A DNA stretch of 61,129 bases from Lampropedia hyalina DSM 16112 (lineage in GTDB: Bacteria > Pseudomonadota > Gammaproteobacteria > Burkholderiales > Burkholderiaceae_C). This document shows, one piece after another, positions 34,810 to 44,311 of this stretch. The DNA lies in assembly GCF_900129055.1 (NCBI RefSeq), contig NZ_FQUZ01000022.1, forward strand, positions 1-61,129. Reading direction: 5' to 3'. A program made the position numbers and the translations under genes. Positions within the stretch are counted from its first letter, which is position 1, and each line of letters begins with the position of its first letter. Under the pieces are notes generated by a model. The model was not told where the DNA came from and searched no databases. It saw only the letters and a list, made by a program, of their open reading frames with translations.

Positions 34810-36114
34810 ATGCAAACGAATATTCAACTCTTTGAGCGCGCCTGCCGCAGTATTCCCGGTGGGGTCAATTCTCCTGTACGGGCTTTCCGGGCAGTCGGTG
34901 GAACGCCTGCTTTTATTGAGCGAGCGCAAGGTGCGTACATGTGGGACGCCGAAGGGCGGCGTTATATCGACTATATCGGCTCCTGGGGGCCGATGATCCT
35001 GGGGCATGGCCACCCGGCCGTGCTGGAGGCGGTGTCGCAGGCCGTTTCGCAGGGGCTGTCGTTTGGTGCGCCCACCGAGCGTGAGATCGAGCTGGCCGAG
35101 GAGATCATCGCGCTGCTGCCTTCGGTGGAAATGGTACGGCTGGTCAATTCGGGCACGGAGGCCAGCATGAGTGCCATTCGCCTGGCACGCGGAGCCACTG
35201 GGCGCAGCAAGATCGTCAAGTTCGAGGGCTGCTACCATGGCCATGCCGACGCGCTGCTGGTGAAGGCCGGTTCCGGGCTGGCGACCTTTGGACAGGCCAC
35301 CAGCGCGGGGGTGCCTGCACCGGTGGTGCAGGATACGCTGGTGCTGGCCTACAACAGCGTGGAACAACTGGAGCAGGCATTTGCGCAGCATGGCGCGGAC
35401 ATCGCCTGCGTCATCATGGAGCCGATTGCCGGGAACATGAATTTCGTGCGCGCCAGCCTGCCTTTCATGCAGCGTGCGCGGCAGTTGTGCAGTGAACACG
35501 GCGCGCTGCTGATTATCGATGAGGTGATGACGGGCTTTCGCGTGGCCTTGGGTGGCGCGCAAAGCCTGTACGCGCAACAGATTCCCGGCTTTGCCCCCGA
35601 TCTGACGGTGATGGGCAAGGTGATCGGCGGCGGCATGCCGCTGGCAGCCTTTGGTGGCCGACGCGACGTGATGGAGCACCTTGCCCCACAGGGCGGGGTG
35701 TACCAGGCGGGCACGCTGTCGGGTAATCCGGTGGCCACTGCCTGTGGACTGGCCACCTTGCGCCAGATTCAGCAACCGGGCTTTCACGCCCGTCTGGGTG
35801 AGCGCACGCAACAACTGGTACAGGGGTTGCAGACCGCCGCCGCCGAGGCTGGACTGGCCCTGTCGGTGGACAGTGAGGGGGGGCTGTTTGGCTTCTTCCT
35901 GCTGCCGCAGTTGCCGCAGAACTACCAGCAGGTCATGCAAAGCGATGGCACGCAGTTCAACCGCCTGTTCCACGGCTTGCTGGAGCGCGGCGTGTATCTG
36001 GCACCTGCGCTGTACGAGGCGGGCTTTGTCAGTGCCGCCCACACGGAAGATGACATCGCCCAGACGCTGGAAGCGGCTCGGGCGGTGTTCCGTCAGATGG
36101 CTCAGGCTGCCTGA
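34810..36114 (+). CDS. hemL: Glutamate-1-semialdehyde 2,1-aminomutase
   Basis: HemL converts glutamate-1-semialdehyde to 5-aminolevulinate for haem. The 434-residue PLP enzyme (fold type I) shows [54 protein letters not shown] and the PLP-lysine segment [20 protein letters not shown] 34810 gives [18 protein letters not shown], the family start. It converges on the IclR gene, 12 bp away. Confidence 0.97.
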   Translation: MQTNIQLFERACRSIPGGVNSPVRAFRAVGGTPAFIERAQGAYMWDAEGRRYIDYIGSWGPMILGHGHPAVLEAVSQAVSQGLSFGAPTEREIELAEEIIALLPSVEMVRLVNSGTEASMSAIRLARGATGRSKIVKFEGCYHGHADALLVKAGSGLATFGQATSAGVPAPVVQDTLVLAYNSVEQLEQAFAQHGADIACVIMEPIAGNMNFVRASLPFMQRARQLCSEHGALLIIDEVMTGFRVALGGAQSLYAQQIPGFAPDLTVMGKVIGGGMPLAAFGGRRDVMEHLAPQGGVYQAGTLSGNPVATACGLATLRQIQQPGFHARLGERTQQLVQGLQTAAAEAGLALSVDSEGGLFGFFLLPQLPQNYQQVMQSDGTQFNRLFHGLLERGVYLAPALYEAGFVSAAHTEDDIAQTLEAARAVFRQMAQAA

Positions 36115-36126
36115 ACGTCAGGAATA

Positions 36127-36924
36127 TCAGGCTTCGCCTGCCGGAGGCGAGGCATTGGGGCAACCCAGTGCCCAGGAGATGGCCTGTGCCGTGGCGCGCA
36201 GCTTGGGCTGCCAGCTCTCTTCCAGGCGATCGGTGGGCGCAGAGATGGACAGGCCGGCGATCAGCCGGTTCTGGTCGTCGTGGATGCCTGCCGCAATGCA
36301 GCTCACGCCCAGTTCCAGTTCTTCGTCGTCGCGGGCGAACTGGTGCTGGCGAATGCGAGTGAGTTCGCGTTCGAGGTTTTCCAGCTTGGTGATGCTGTTG
36401 CGGGTGTTGCCGGCCAGCCCGGTGCGGGTGGCGTAGGCGCGTACCCGCTGGGGTTCGTCGTCGGCGAGGAACAGCTTGCCGGTGGAGGTCAGGTGCAGCG
36501 GCGCGTGGCCGCCAATGGCACGCACCACCTGCATGCCCGAGCGTTCGCTGCTGCGCTCGATATAGACGATTTCATCGCCCTGGCGGATGCTCAGGTTCAC
36601 GGGTTGCTGGGTGACGCGGTGCAGTTCGCGCATGCGCGGAATGGCCACTTCGCGCACGCTCAGGCGGGCCTTGACCAGATTGCCCAGCTCCAGCAGGCGC
36701 AGGCCCAGCCGGTAGCTGCCGGAGTCGGGGCGTTCCACGACGCGGCCAATCACCAGGTCGTTGAGGATGCGGTGGGCCGTGGAGGCGTGCAGCCCGGTGG
36801 CTTCGCTGATTTCCTTCAGCGAGACGGCTTCTTCACGCGCAGCCAGCACGGCGAGCACGGCATAAATGCGTTCGATGACCTGAATGCTGGGGGTTTGACG
36901 GGAAGCGCAAATGGGTGTTTTCAT
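36127..36924 (-). CDS. IclR family transcriptional regulator
   Basis: The 265-residue product has an N-terminal winged helix-turn-helix (SLKEISEATGLHASTAHRILNDL) and a C-terminal IclR effector domain (LHLTSTGKLFLAD ... ELELGVSCIAAGIHD). The ATG at 36924 is chosen because upstream in-frame residues have no domain character. IclR proteins usually regulate an adjacent catabolic operon, but the flanking hemL and bpt are housekeeping genes, so its target is not evident. Confidence 0.9.
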   Translation of the reverse strand: MKTPICASRQTPSIQVIERIYAVLAVLAAREEAVSLKEISEATGLHASTAHRILNDLVIGRVVERPDSGSYRLGLRLLELGNLVKARLSVREVAIPRMRELHRVTQQPVNLSIRQGDEIVYIERSSERSGMQVVRAIGGHAPLHLTSTGKLFLADDEPQRVRAYATRTGLAGNTRNSITKLENLERELTRIRQHQFARDDEELELGVSCIAAGIHDDQNRLIAGLSISAPTDRLEESWQPKLRATAQAISWALGCPNASPPAGEA

Positions 36925-37088
36925 GGTGGGTGTGGGAAAAAGCGGCGTGTGTCGGGTGTCCGGTGTTTCCCGCAAGAACAGTGCCTGTGCCTTCCGTGCG
37001 CGAATCGCCGCGCAGGATGGACGGCGACCCGGGCTGTGGCCGGTGCGATCTTATCGCTGTTCTGTGCCGACTGCGCCGGGTCAGATCG

Positions 37089-37853
37089 TTAAAACGGTCG
37101 CATGGATGAAAAATGCTGCACTGCACTATTGTGCCAGATGCCACCGCTGCGAATTTCATAGGGCTGAAAGCGCGTTTTGTAGGCCATCTTGGGGCTGTCG
37201 GCAATCCAGTAGCCCAGGTACAGGTAGTGCAGCCCCATGCGCCGTGCCAGTTCCATCAGCCAAAGGATGGCATAGGTGCCGTAGCCGCTCTGCGCCTGCG
37301 GCTCATAAAACGTATAGACCGCCGAGAGGCCGTCGGTGAGCACGTCGATGACACTGACGATGCGCAATGGCCCGGCAGCATCGACCGGATCGGTATTGGA
37401 TGGCGGTTCGCAAAATTCCACCAGCCGGGTATCGACGCGGCTTTGCAGCAGAAACTGCGCGTAGTCCTGCGGGTTGTCCATGCCGCCGTCGGCGTGGCGG
37501 TGCGCGAGGTAGCGTTGGTAGAGTGCGAAGTGCTCCTGCCAGGCCTGGGGTGGCAGCAGGCGGGCCTGGAGCGACTGGTGCTGCTTCCAGGTGCGCCGCT
37601 GGCTGCGGTTGGGCGTGAAGGTGTGAACCGGTATGCGCAGGGACTGGCAGGCCTGGCACTGGTCGCAATGGGGGCGGTAGGTGAACAGCCCACTGCGGCG
37701 AAAACCACGCTCCACCAGTTGCGAGTAGACGGCCGTGTCCACCAGTTGTCCTGGCGTGGCCACCTGGGAGCGTGCCACCTGTCCCGGCAGATAGCTGCAC
37801 GGGTAGGGCGCGGTGGCATAGAACTGCAAGGTTTGCTGAATGGCGCGGTTCAT
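37089..37853 (-). CDS. bpt: Aspartate/glutamate leucyltransferase (Bpt/Ate family)
   Basis: This transferase adds Leu from leucyl-tRNA to N-terminal Asp or Glu, marking proteins for ClpS/ClpAP decay. The 254-residue product has the conserved N-terminal [14 protein letters not shown], the Cys-containing [18 protein letters not shown] segment and the C-terminal transferase motif [22 protein letters not shown]. The gene for Aat (the usual partner) is not adjacent. The family belongs to the bacterial leucyl branch rather than the eukaryotic arginyl ATE1. Confidence 0.93.
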   Translation of the reverse strand: MNRAIQQTLQFYATAPYPCSYLPGQVARSQVATPGQLVDTAVYSQLVERGFRRSGLFTYRPHCDQCQACQSLRIPVHTFTPNRSQRRTWKQHQSLQARLLPPQAWQEHFALYQRYLAHRHADGGMDNPQDYAQFLLQSRVDTRLVEFCEPPSNTDPVDAAGPLRIVSVIDVLTDGLSAVYTFYEPQAQSGYGTYAILWLMELARRMGLHYLYLGYWIADSPKMAYKTRFQPYEIRSGGIWHNSAVQHFSSMRPF

Positions 37854-37874
37854 GGGGCAGGCTCCGGTGCGCGG

Positions 37875-38870
37875 TCAAAGCGGCACTACCGAGTCGCTGG
37901 CCGTGGGCTGGCAGCCATCGGCCACGGGTTCCCAGCCATGGCGCACCACCACATGCTGGCTGTCGTGGCACAGTTCCACGCGCTGGCTGGAGGGGTGCTG
38001 CTGGCGCACGAAGGCCTCCAGCGTAGCGGGCAGACTGACCTGCAATTGCAGGGCGGCTCGGTCTTCGCGCGGGTGGTCGTTCAGGTGCACCAGCGGCACG
38101 AATACGGAGGCCAGCATCAGCCACGGTGGCTGCACGGCCACGGGTTGCGGCGCGTAGTCGGCCTGTTGCAGCCATGCCTGGGCGCGGGCACGCAGGTCGT
38201 CACCGTCGGGCAGTTGGCCCCAAGCGGTGGCCAACAACTCCAGCACCCACTGGTTGCAGTTCTGGTAGCGCAGGCTGAACGGGTAGGCGTTGGCACTGTA
38301 GCGTGCGGCCAGCAGGCGCAGGGCGCGCGGGGTATCCAGTGCCGTTTCGTGCAGTGCCTGGGCGGCTTCGGCTGGCAGCCGCACCAGCGAGATGTAGCCC
38401 AGCGTCGGGTTGTCCGTGCCCATGACGAAGCCGGCCAGCCCTTGATCGAAGATGCGGGGCCGTCCTTCGTCGCAGGCGTAATAGAGCTGGCGTGCCGACC
38501 ACATGCCGCGCTCGTTGCGCCACGCAATCGCGGCGTGCGAGTAGCGGATGTCGAAGCGCGACAAGTCCAGCCCGGAGCGGCTGATGAGTACGGCTTCGCC
38601 ATCGGCCACCTGATCCAGTTCCGTGCGCACCACGGCCGCAAAGCGCAGCAGGATGTCCTGTTGCACGGCGGTCAGTTGGGGGGCACGGTCGCAGAAGTGC
38701 GAGACGGTCGAGGCGGTGGAACCTTGCGATGGGGAGGAGGCTGCATCAGGGCCGGAGCCGGGGCTGATGGCACAGCCACCCAGCCCGATGGCCAAAGCCA
38801 GCGTGGCCACCCATGCGGCAGGCGTTCGGCAGACCCTGGCTGGGCCGAAGCGTGAGAACAGCGGTGTCAC
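37875..38870 (-). CDS. DUF2145 family lipoprotein
   Basis: The 331-residue protein starts with a lipoprotein signal peptide ending in the lipobox IGLGGC, with Cys33 as the lipid-attachment site. The mature part matches my recollection of DUF2145 (SRSGLDLSRFDIRYSHAAIAWR; WSARQLYYACDEGRPRIFDQGLAGF; NCNQWVLELLA). The His and Cys pattern (FDIRYSHAAI and YQNCNQWVLE) recalls permuted NlpC/P60 cysteine hydrolases, so a cell-wall peptidase-like activity is possible but not shown. It overlaps the upstream gene by 4 bp (ATGA). Confidence 0.75.
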   Translation of the reverse strand: MTPLFSRFGPARVCRTPAAWVATLALAIGLGGCAISPGSGPDAASSPSQGSTASTVSHFCDRAPQLTAVQQDILLRFAAVVRTELDQVADGEAVLISRSGLDLSRFDIRYSHAAIAWRNERGMWSARQLYYACDEGRPRIFDQGLAGFVMGTDNPTLGYISLVRLPAEAAQALHETALDTPRALRLLAARYSANAYPFSLRYQNCNQWVLELLATAWGQLPDGDDLRARAQAWLQQADYAPQPVAVQPPWLMLASVFVPLVHLNDHPREDRAALQLQVSLPATLEAFVRQQHPSSQRVELCHDSQHVVVRHGWEPVADGCQPTASDSVVPL

Positions 38871-39331
38871 AGCGCGGCGAGCACCGGGCGCGAGGCCAGT
38901 TCATCGTGCCAGTCGTCGGCCAGCACCAGATAGAACGCCTGCTGGGTATCGCGCCGGGCAAACTCGAAGCCATAGACGCGCTTTTGCGTGCGCACCCAGT
39001 CGCCCTGACCCAGACCCTGCTGTGCCAGCACCTGGGCGGGCAAATCCAGCACCACGCGCTGCATGGCCTCGCCTTCGGACTGCATGGTCACGCGCATATG
39101 CTGCTGCCGACCGGGCGTGCGGGCCACGTCGATGATGCGGTAGTCGCCATCGGCCACCTGTTTGTCGCTGCTGGAGCTGTCGCTGGATGCGGTGAGCGAA
39201 TCGGAGACACTGCCGCTGGCCGCTGATGTGGCACTGGAGGCGGATGATGCGAAGCTGTCTGCCCATGCGGGGCAGGCAAGAAGGGTGGCAGTGGCAAGGC
39301 AGGCGAGGCGCAGGCCGGAAGAGATGCTCAT
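38867..39331 (-). CDS. Small secreted protein paired with DUF2145 lipoprotein
   Basis: A 154-residue protein of unknown function. ATG 39331 has AGGAG 9 nt upstream and gives a signal peptide with a cleavage site after CPAWA (about residue 24). Then comes a Ser-rich linker (about 27-57) and a mostly beta globular part (DYRIIDVARTPGRQQHMRV ... FEFARRDTQQAFYLVLADDW). No Cys in the mature part. Translational coupling with the DUF2145 gene suggests the two act together in the periplasm. Confidence 0.75.
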   Translation of the reverse strand: MSISSGLRLACLATATLLACPAWADSFASSASSATSAASGSVSDSLTASSDSSSSDKQVADGDYRIIDVARTPGRQQHMRVTMQSEGEAMQRVVLDLPAQVLAQQGLGQGDWVRTQKRVYGFEFARRDTQQAFYLVLADDWHDELASRPVLAAL

Positions 39332-39549
39332 GGGAAATGCTCCTGGTGGCAAACGGGAATGAGTGACCATTTTAGATGCACTGTGGAATATTGAGCAGGC
39401 ACGGATCGAGTCAGTCACAGCGTGGTCATGGATGAAATTGGTTATTTTTATATATCAATATAAATATATAAAAAGAACAAAAAAATGGTTTGGTGGCAGA
39501 AGGTCGTCTGCAACAATCACGCTATTTCGATCAGCAAAGGATCATCACG
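39332..39549 (+). promoter_or_regulatory. sbp upstream region with AT-rich block
   Basis: A 218-bp gap between the divergent secreted-protein gene and sbp. A block at about 39433-39487 is almost pure A/T (for example TATATATCAATATAAATAT), very unlike the surrounding high-GC DNA. CysB-type regulators bind AT-rich sites upstream of sulfate-uptake operons, so this is a reasonable CysB-site candidate; the consensus is too loose to confirm by eye. Confidence 0.45.
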
Positions 39550-40557
39550 ATGCAGAAAAGTATGTTCAAAACCGTGCTGGCAGGGCTGGCAATGGTATTG
39601 GTGGCCGGGCAGGCGGCAGCGCAGCAGGAGTTGCTGAATGCCTCCTACGATGTATCGCGCGAGTTCTACCGCGAGATCAACCCGGCATTTGTCAAGGCGT
39701 ACAAGGCGCAGCAAGGCAAGGATGTGACCGTGAACCAGGCGCATGGCGGCTCCAGTGCGCAGGCGCGTGCGGTGAACGATGGCCTTCAGGCCGATGTGGT
39801 GACCATGAACACCACCACCGATGTGGAATTCCTCGCCAGCAATGGCAAGGTGGCGCAGGACTGGGCGAAGAAATTCCCGCACGATGCGGCCCCCACCACC
39901 TCCACGATGCTGTTTCTGGTGCGCAAGGACAATCCCAAGAACATCCAGGATTGGAATGATCTGGTCAAGCCCGGTGTGCAGGTGATCGTGGTCAATCCCA
40001 AGACCGGTGGCAATGGCCGCTACGCCTATCTGGCCGCCTGGGGTTCGGTGCTGAACCAGGGTGGCAGTGCCGAGGATGCGGCCCGCTTCGTCGGCCAGTT
40101 GTACCAGAACGTGCCGGTGCTGGGCAAGGGTGGGCGCGATGCCACGTCCATCTTCCTGCAACGCGGCATTGGCGATGTGCTGATTACCTTTGAATCGGAA
40201 GTGCTGTCGGTCGAGCGCGAGTTCGGCAAGGGCAAGGTGGATGTGGTCTATCCGTCCTCCAGCATCCTGGCGGAAAACCCCGTGGCCGTGGTCGAGACCG
40301 TGGTCAAGCGCAAGGGCACGGAAGAAGCCGCCAATGCCTACCTGAACTTCCTCTACACCGATGAAGCCCAGGAGATTGCCGCCCGCCACGGCCTGCGTCC
40401 GCGCTCCGAAGCCGTGCTGGCGCGACACAGCGAAGTGTTCAAGCCGGTGAAGCTGTTCACCGTGGCGCAATATTTCGGTTCGCTGGGGCAGGCGCAGAAA
40501 GAACACTTCAACGATGGCGGCCAGTTCGACAAGCTTTACCAGCCTGCCGCCAAATAA
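39550..40557 (+). CDS. sbp: Periplasmic sulfate-binding protein
   Basis: The 335-residue protein has a signal peptide (cleavage after AGQAAAQ, about residue 24) and the Sbp/CysP family core: LLNASYDVSREFYREINPAF, VNQAHGGSSAQARAV, ADVVTMNTTTDV and NPKTGGNGRYAYLAAWG. It captures sulfate (perhaps thiosulfate) for the CysTWA importer encoded next. The ATG at 39550 is the only start that places the signal peptide correctly. A terminator-like hairpin follows before cysT. Confidence 0.95.
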   Translation: MQKSMFKTVLAGLAMVLVAGQAAAQQELLNASYDVSREFYREINPAFVKAYKAQQGKDVTVNQAHGGSSAQARAVNDGLQADVVTMNTTTDVEFLASNGKVAQDWAKKFPHDAAPTTSTMLFLVRKDNPKNIQDWNDLVKPGVQVIVVNPKTGGNGRYAYLAAWGSVLNQGGSAEDAARFVGQLYQNVPVLGKGGRDATSIFLQRGIGDVLITFESEVLSVEREFGKGKVDVVYPSSSILAENPVAVVETVVKRKGTEEAANAYLNFLYTDEAQEIAARHGLRPRSEAVLARHSEVFKPVKLFTVAQYFGSLGQAQKEHFNDGGQFDKLYQPAAK

Positions 40558-40573
40558 GAACGTGAACACGTTC
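40558..40573. repeat. Stop-proximal palindrome, variant copy
   Basis: GAACGTGAACACGTTC directly follows the sbp TAA. It differs from the 18-bp motif at 8710 and 17022 at a few positions, and two of those changes turn the imperfect palindrome into a perfect 7-bp inverted repeat around AA. Confidence 0.5.
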
Positions 40574-40629
40574 CAAGGGAAAGTTTGCGGTATCGGGGGA
40601 TAATGCGCCCCATTCTTCTGGTTCCAGAA

Positions 40630-40673
40630 CGCCACTGTGTCCGCCTGCCGGGACAGTGGCGAATCGTTTTTTT
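40630..40673 (+). terminator. Terminator/attenuator between sbp and cysT
   Basis: CGCCACTGT pairs with ACAGTGGCG (40630-40661, extendable by TCC/GGA), followed by AATCG and seven T (40667-40673). It is a typical intrinsic terminator, placed inside the transport operon. Confidence 0.8.
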
Positions 40674-40714
40674 GACCGCCTTTTTGACTGCCGTTCGTGC
40701 AGTTTCTGAAATCC

Positions 40715-41623
40715 ATGTCTGTTGATGCACCGATTGCCGCCCCGCCGGGCACGCGAGGGGGCGGGCGCAGGAAAGCCCGCGTCATTCCGGGGTTTGGCCT
40801 CACGCTGGGCTATACCCTGTTCTACCTCAGCGTGATCGTACTGATTCCGCTGGCCACCCTGTTGTGGAATACCTTCGGCATGGGCTGGGAGCAGTTCTGG
40901 CTGGCCGTGGCCTCGCCGCGTGTGCTGGCCTCGTACCGGCTCACTTTTGGCGCATCGCTGCTGGCGGCCCTGTTGAACCTGGGCTTTGGCCTGTTGCTGG
41001 CCTGGGTGCTGGTGCGCTACGAGTTTGTGGGCAAGAAGCTGGTCGATGCGCTGGTGGACCTGCCCTTCGCCCTGCCCACCGCCGTGGCGGGCATTGCGCT
41101 GACGGCCCTGTGGGCACCCAATGGCTGGCTGGGGCAGGCGTTTTCTGCACAGGGGCTGCTGGGGCCACTGTTTGGCTCGGAGGGGCTGAAGATTGCCTTC
41201 ACGCCGATTGGCGTGGTGATCGCGCTGGTATTCATCGGCCTGCCGTTCGTGGTGCGCACCGTGCAGCCGGTGCTGGAGGAGCTGGAGCGCGAACTGGAGG
41301 AAGCCGCCGGCAGCCTGGGCGCGACGCGCTGGCAGACCTTCCGCTATGTGATCTTCCCCGCCATCATGCCCGCGCTGCTGACCGGCTTTGCCATGGCCTT
41401 CGCACGGGCGATTGGCGAGTACGGCTCGGTGATCTTCATTGCAGGCAATATTCCGATGGTCTCGGAAATCACCCCGCTGGTCATCATCGGCAAGCTGGAG
41501 CAGTACGACTATGCCGGAGCCACCGCCGTGGCTCTGGTGATGCTGCTGTTCTCGTTCCTGATGCTGTTCGTCATCAACGCATTGCAGGCATGGCAACGCC
41601 GCCACGCAGGGGGTGAGTCATGA
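40715..41623 (+). CDS. cysT: Sulfate ABC transporter permease CysT
   Basis: The 302-residue inner-membrane permease has about six helices and the EAA loop ([21 protein letters not shown]) that contacts CysA. Conserved CysT segments are [19 protein letters not shown] and [20 protein letters not shown] at 40697 would add six residues. The stop overlaps the cysW start by 4 bp (ATGA). Confidence 0.94.
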   Translation: MSVDAPIAAPPGTRGGGRRKARVIPGFGLTLGYTLFYLSVIVLIPLATLLWNTFGMGWEQFWLAVASPRVLASYRLTFGASLLAALLNLGFGLLLAWVLVRYEFVGKKLVDALVDLPFALPTAVAGIALTALWAPNGWLGQAFSAQGLLGPLFGSEGLKIAFTPIGVVIALVFIGLPFVVRTVQPVLEELERELEEAAGSLGATRWQTFRYVIFPAIMPALLTGFAMAFARAIGEYGSVIFIAGNIPMVSEITPLVIIGKLEQYDYAGATAVALVMLLFSFLMLFVINALQAWQRRHAGGES

Positions 41624-42564
41624 GCCATTCTTCCCGTCCCACCATTGCCACCACCGAATCGCCCTGGGTACGCCGGGGGCTGATCGGCCTGGCCTTCGTG
41701 TTCTTGCTGTTCTTTCTGCTGCTGCCGCTGGTGGCCGTGTTCGTCGAGGCCTTGCGCGCTGGACTGGGCGCGTATCTGGAGGCATTCCAGCAGGCAGAGA
41801 CCCGTTCGGCCATCCGCCTGACGCTGCTGACCGCACTCATTGCCGTGCCGCTGAACCTGCTCTTTGGTGTGGTGGCGGCCTGGGCGATTGCCAAGCACGA
41901 ATTCCGTGGCAAGGCATTCCTCATCACGCTGATCGACCTGCCGTTTTCCATCTCGCCGGTGGTGGCCGGGCTGGTGTATGTGCTGCTGTACGGCTCGAAT
42001 GGCTGGCTGGGGCCGTGGCTGGAGGCGCACAACCTGAAGATCATCTTCGCCGTGCCGGGCATTGTGCTGGCGACCATTTTCGTCACCTTCCCGTTCGTGG
42101 CGCGGGAGCTGATTCCGCTGATGCAGGCGCAGGGCAAGGACGAGGAGCAGGCGGCCATTGTGCTGGGAGCGGGCGGCCTGCGCACCTTCTGGCGCGTGAC
42201 TTTGCCCAACATCAAGTGGGGGCTGCTCTATGGCGTGATTCTGTGCAATGCGCGGGCGATGGGCGAATTCGGCGCGGTATCGGTGGTGTCGGGGCACATT
42301 CGCGGCCAGACCAACACCATCCCGTTGCAGGTGGAAATTCTCTATACCGACTACCAGTCGGTGGCCGCCTTCTCGGTGGCCACGATGCTGGCCGCGCTGG
42401 CACTGGTGACGCTGCTGGCCAAGACCGTGGTGGAGTGGCGCAACGAGGCCATGCTGCGCCGCGCCAGTGCCGCCACCGCCCCCGACGACGACAGCCAGGA
42501 CGGTGCAGACCGCACCAGCGACGGCAGCAGGCCGTTCGTGGTGGTGGACTATGTGCGCTGCTGA
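41620..42564 (+). CDS. cysW: Sulfate ABC transporter permease CysW
   Basis: The 314-residue partner permease of CysT has the same fold. CysW features are [20 protein letters not shown], the EAA-type loop [19 protein letters not shown], and [21 protein letters not shown]. The C-terminal 35 residues are an Asp-rich hydrophilic tail not needed by the fold. It starts in an ATGA overlap with cysT and is 24 bp before cysA. Confidence 0.95.
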   Translation: MSHSSRPTIATTESPWVRRGLIGLAFVFLLFFLLLPLVAVFVEALRAGLGAYLEAFQQAETRSAIRLTLLTALIAVPLNLLFGVVAAWAIAKHEFRGKAFLITLIDLPFSISPVVAGLVYVLLYGSNGWLGPWLEAHNLKIIFAVPGIVLATIFVTFPFVARELIPLMQAQGKDEEQAAIVLGAGGLRTFWRVTLPNIKWGLLYGVILCNARAMGEFGAVSVVSGHIRGQTNTIPLQVEILYTDYQSVAAFSVATMLAALALVTLLAKTVVEWRNEAMLRRASAATAPDDDSQDGADRTSDGSRPFVVVDYVRC

Positions 42565-42588
42565 AAGCAGTAAGCAGGACGAAATTTC

Positions 42589-43716
42589 ATGAGCATTGAA
42601 GTCAGAAACATTCACAAGCAGTTCGGGGCGTTCACCGCCCTGAACGATGTCAGCCTGTCCATCGAGTCGGGCGAGTTGATCGCCTTGCTGGGGCCATCGG
42701 GCTGCGGCAAGACCACATTGCTGCGCATCATTGCGGGGCTGGAATCCGCCGACCGGGGAGCTGTGCTGTTCGCTGGGCAGGATGCCACCCACGCCCATGT
42801 GCGCGAGCGCAAGGTCGGCTTTGTGTTCCAGCACTACGCGCTGTTTCGCCACATGACCGTGTTCGACAACGTGGCCTTTGGCCTGACCGTGAAGCCGCGC
42901 GAGCAACGCCCCTCGCGCGAGGAAATCCGCGAGCGCGTCTATCGCCTGCTCAAGCTCGTCAAGCTGGAATGGCTGGCCGACCGCTTCCCGGCACAGTTGT
43001 CGGGTGGGCAACGCCAGCGCATTGCACTGGCGCGCGCACTGGCCGTCGAGCCACAGGTGCTGCTGCTGGACGAACCCTTTGGCGCACTCGATGCCAAGGT
43101 GCGCAAGGAACTGCGCCGCTGGTTGCGCCGCCTGCATGAGGAACTGCACGTCACCAGCATCTTCGTCACCCACGATCAGGAAGAAGCCCTGGAAGTGGCA
43201 GACCGCGTGGTGGTCATGAACAAGGGCCGTATCGAGCAGGTGGGCACGCCCCAGCAGGTCTGGGACAACCCTGCCAGCCCCTTCGTCTATGGTTTTCTGG
43301 GCGACGTGAACCACTGGCAGGGCAGTGTGCGCAACGGGGAGCTGCACACCCCCGGCCTGCCACTCGACCCCACCGCACTTGTACCCACCGCCAGCCTGCC
43401 ATCCGATGGCAAGGCACTCGTGTATGTGCGCCCGCACGAGCTGGAGGTCACGCCAGTGGCGGCCAGCGAAACCGCCGCAGCAGCCTCAGGGCAGGGCGTG
43501 CGGGCACGCATCGACCGTGCCATGCTCATTGGCCCATTGGCCAATCTGGAACTAATCGTGCAATCCGCCCCCGAAGAGCCTGCCGCTGTGGCAGAAGCCA
43601 GTTCCCTGCTGGAAGTGCAGATGGCCGCAGAACGGTTTCGGGAGCTGGGACTGCGTGAAGGCGACACCGTATGGGTGACACTGCGCCGTGCCCGGGTATT
43701 TGTGGAAGGACAATGA
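42589..43716 (+). CDS. cysA: Sulfate/thiosulfate import ATP-binding protein CysA
   Basis: The 375-residue ATPase of the sulfate importer has Walker [12 protein letters not shown], signature [15 protein letters not shown], Walker [12 protein letters not shown] and the H-loop [13 protein letters not shown]-terminal regulatory domain ([10 protein letters not shown] onwards) follows. Last transport gene of the operon; dsbB starts immediately after it. Confidence 0.96.
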   Translation: MSIEVRNIHKQFGAFTALNDVSLSIESGELIALLGPSGCGKTTLLRIIAGLESADRGAVLFAGQDATHAHVRERKVGFVFQHYALFRHMTVFDNVAFGLTVKPREQRPSREEIRERVYRLLKLVKLEWLADRFPAQLSGGQRQRIALARALAVEPQVLLLDEPFGALDAKVRKELRRWLRRLHEELHVTSIFVTHDQEEALEVADRVVVMNKGRIEQVGTPQQVWDNPASPFVYGFLGDVNHWQGSVRNGELHTPGLPLDPTALVPTASLPSDGKALVYVRPHELEVTPVAASETAAAASGQGVRARIDRAMLIGPLANLELIVQSAPEEPAAVAEASSLLEVQMAAERFRELGLREGDTVWVTLRRARVFVEGQ

Positions 43717-43717
43717 A

Positions 43718-44242
43718 TTGAACAAGATCGTGGATGTGCTGTGGGGATCGCCCCGCCGCCTGTTGATGCTGATTGCCGTGGCCTGTGCCGGGCTGTTGGC
43801 CTTTGGCCTGTATTTGCAGCATGCCGTTGGGCTGGAGCCATGCCCCATGTGCGTGGTGCAACGCTACGCGCTCACGCTGGTGGGCATTCTGGCGGCCATC
43901 GGCAGCCTGTGGCGGCGGTGCTGGTGGCAGGGGCTGTGGGCTGCGCTGGCATGGCTTACCAGTGGCTTCGGCGCGTTCGTGGCCGCCCGCCAGAGCCTGC
44001 TGCAATGGAACCCGCCCGAAATCATGAGCTGTGGCCGTGATTTCTACGGAGTGATCGAAGGATTCCCGCTGCGCGACGCCATCCCGATGCTGTTCCGTGG
44101 CAGCGGCGACTGCTCGGCGGTGGACTGGACTTTTCTGGGCCTGACCATTGCCAACTGGTCGTTCCTGGCCTTTGTCACATTCTTCGTGCTGCTGATGGGA
44201 CTGGGCATCCGCTTCCTGACGGTCCGACGTGCCGGAGTGTGA
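43718..44242 (+). CDS. dsbB: Disulfide bond formation protein B
   Basis: DsbB reoxidises DsbA and passes electrons to quinone. The 174-residue protein has four membrane helices and both periplasmic Cys pairs: the CPMC motif (in LEPCPMCVVQRY) and the MSCGRDF / GDCSAVDW pair. Start: TTG at 43718 has GGAAGGA 7 nt upstream, inside the end of cysA; an ATG at 43688 would overlap cysA more deeply and add a non-conserved leader. Whether it is co-transcribed with cysA for a reason is unknown. Confidence 0.93.
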   Translation: MNKIVDVLWGSPRRLLMLIAVACAGLLAFGLYLQHAVGLEPCPMCVVQRYALTLVGILAAIGSLWRRCWWQGLWAALAWLTSGFGAFVAARQSLLQWNPPEIMSCGRDFYGVIEGFPLRDAIPMLFRGSGDCSAVDWTFLGLTIANWSFLAFVTFFVLLMGLGIRFLTVRRAGV

Positions 44243-44311
44243 CCGGCCGAATGCGTTCACGGGTGTCGTTTATCATGGCGGGCCGTTGTTCTACTTTGCC
44301 TGAGAGACACT

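Noticed and set aside
39363-39959. 198-codon plus-strand frame over the sbp start
   Set aside because: It is out of frame with the clear Sbp protein and begins in the AT-rich promoter region.
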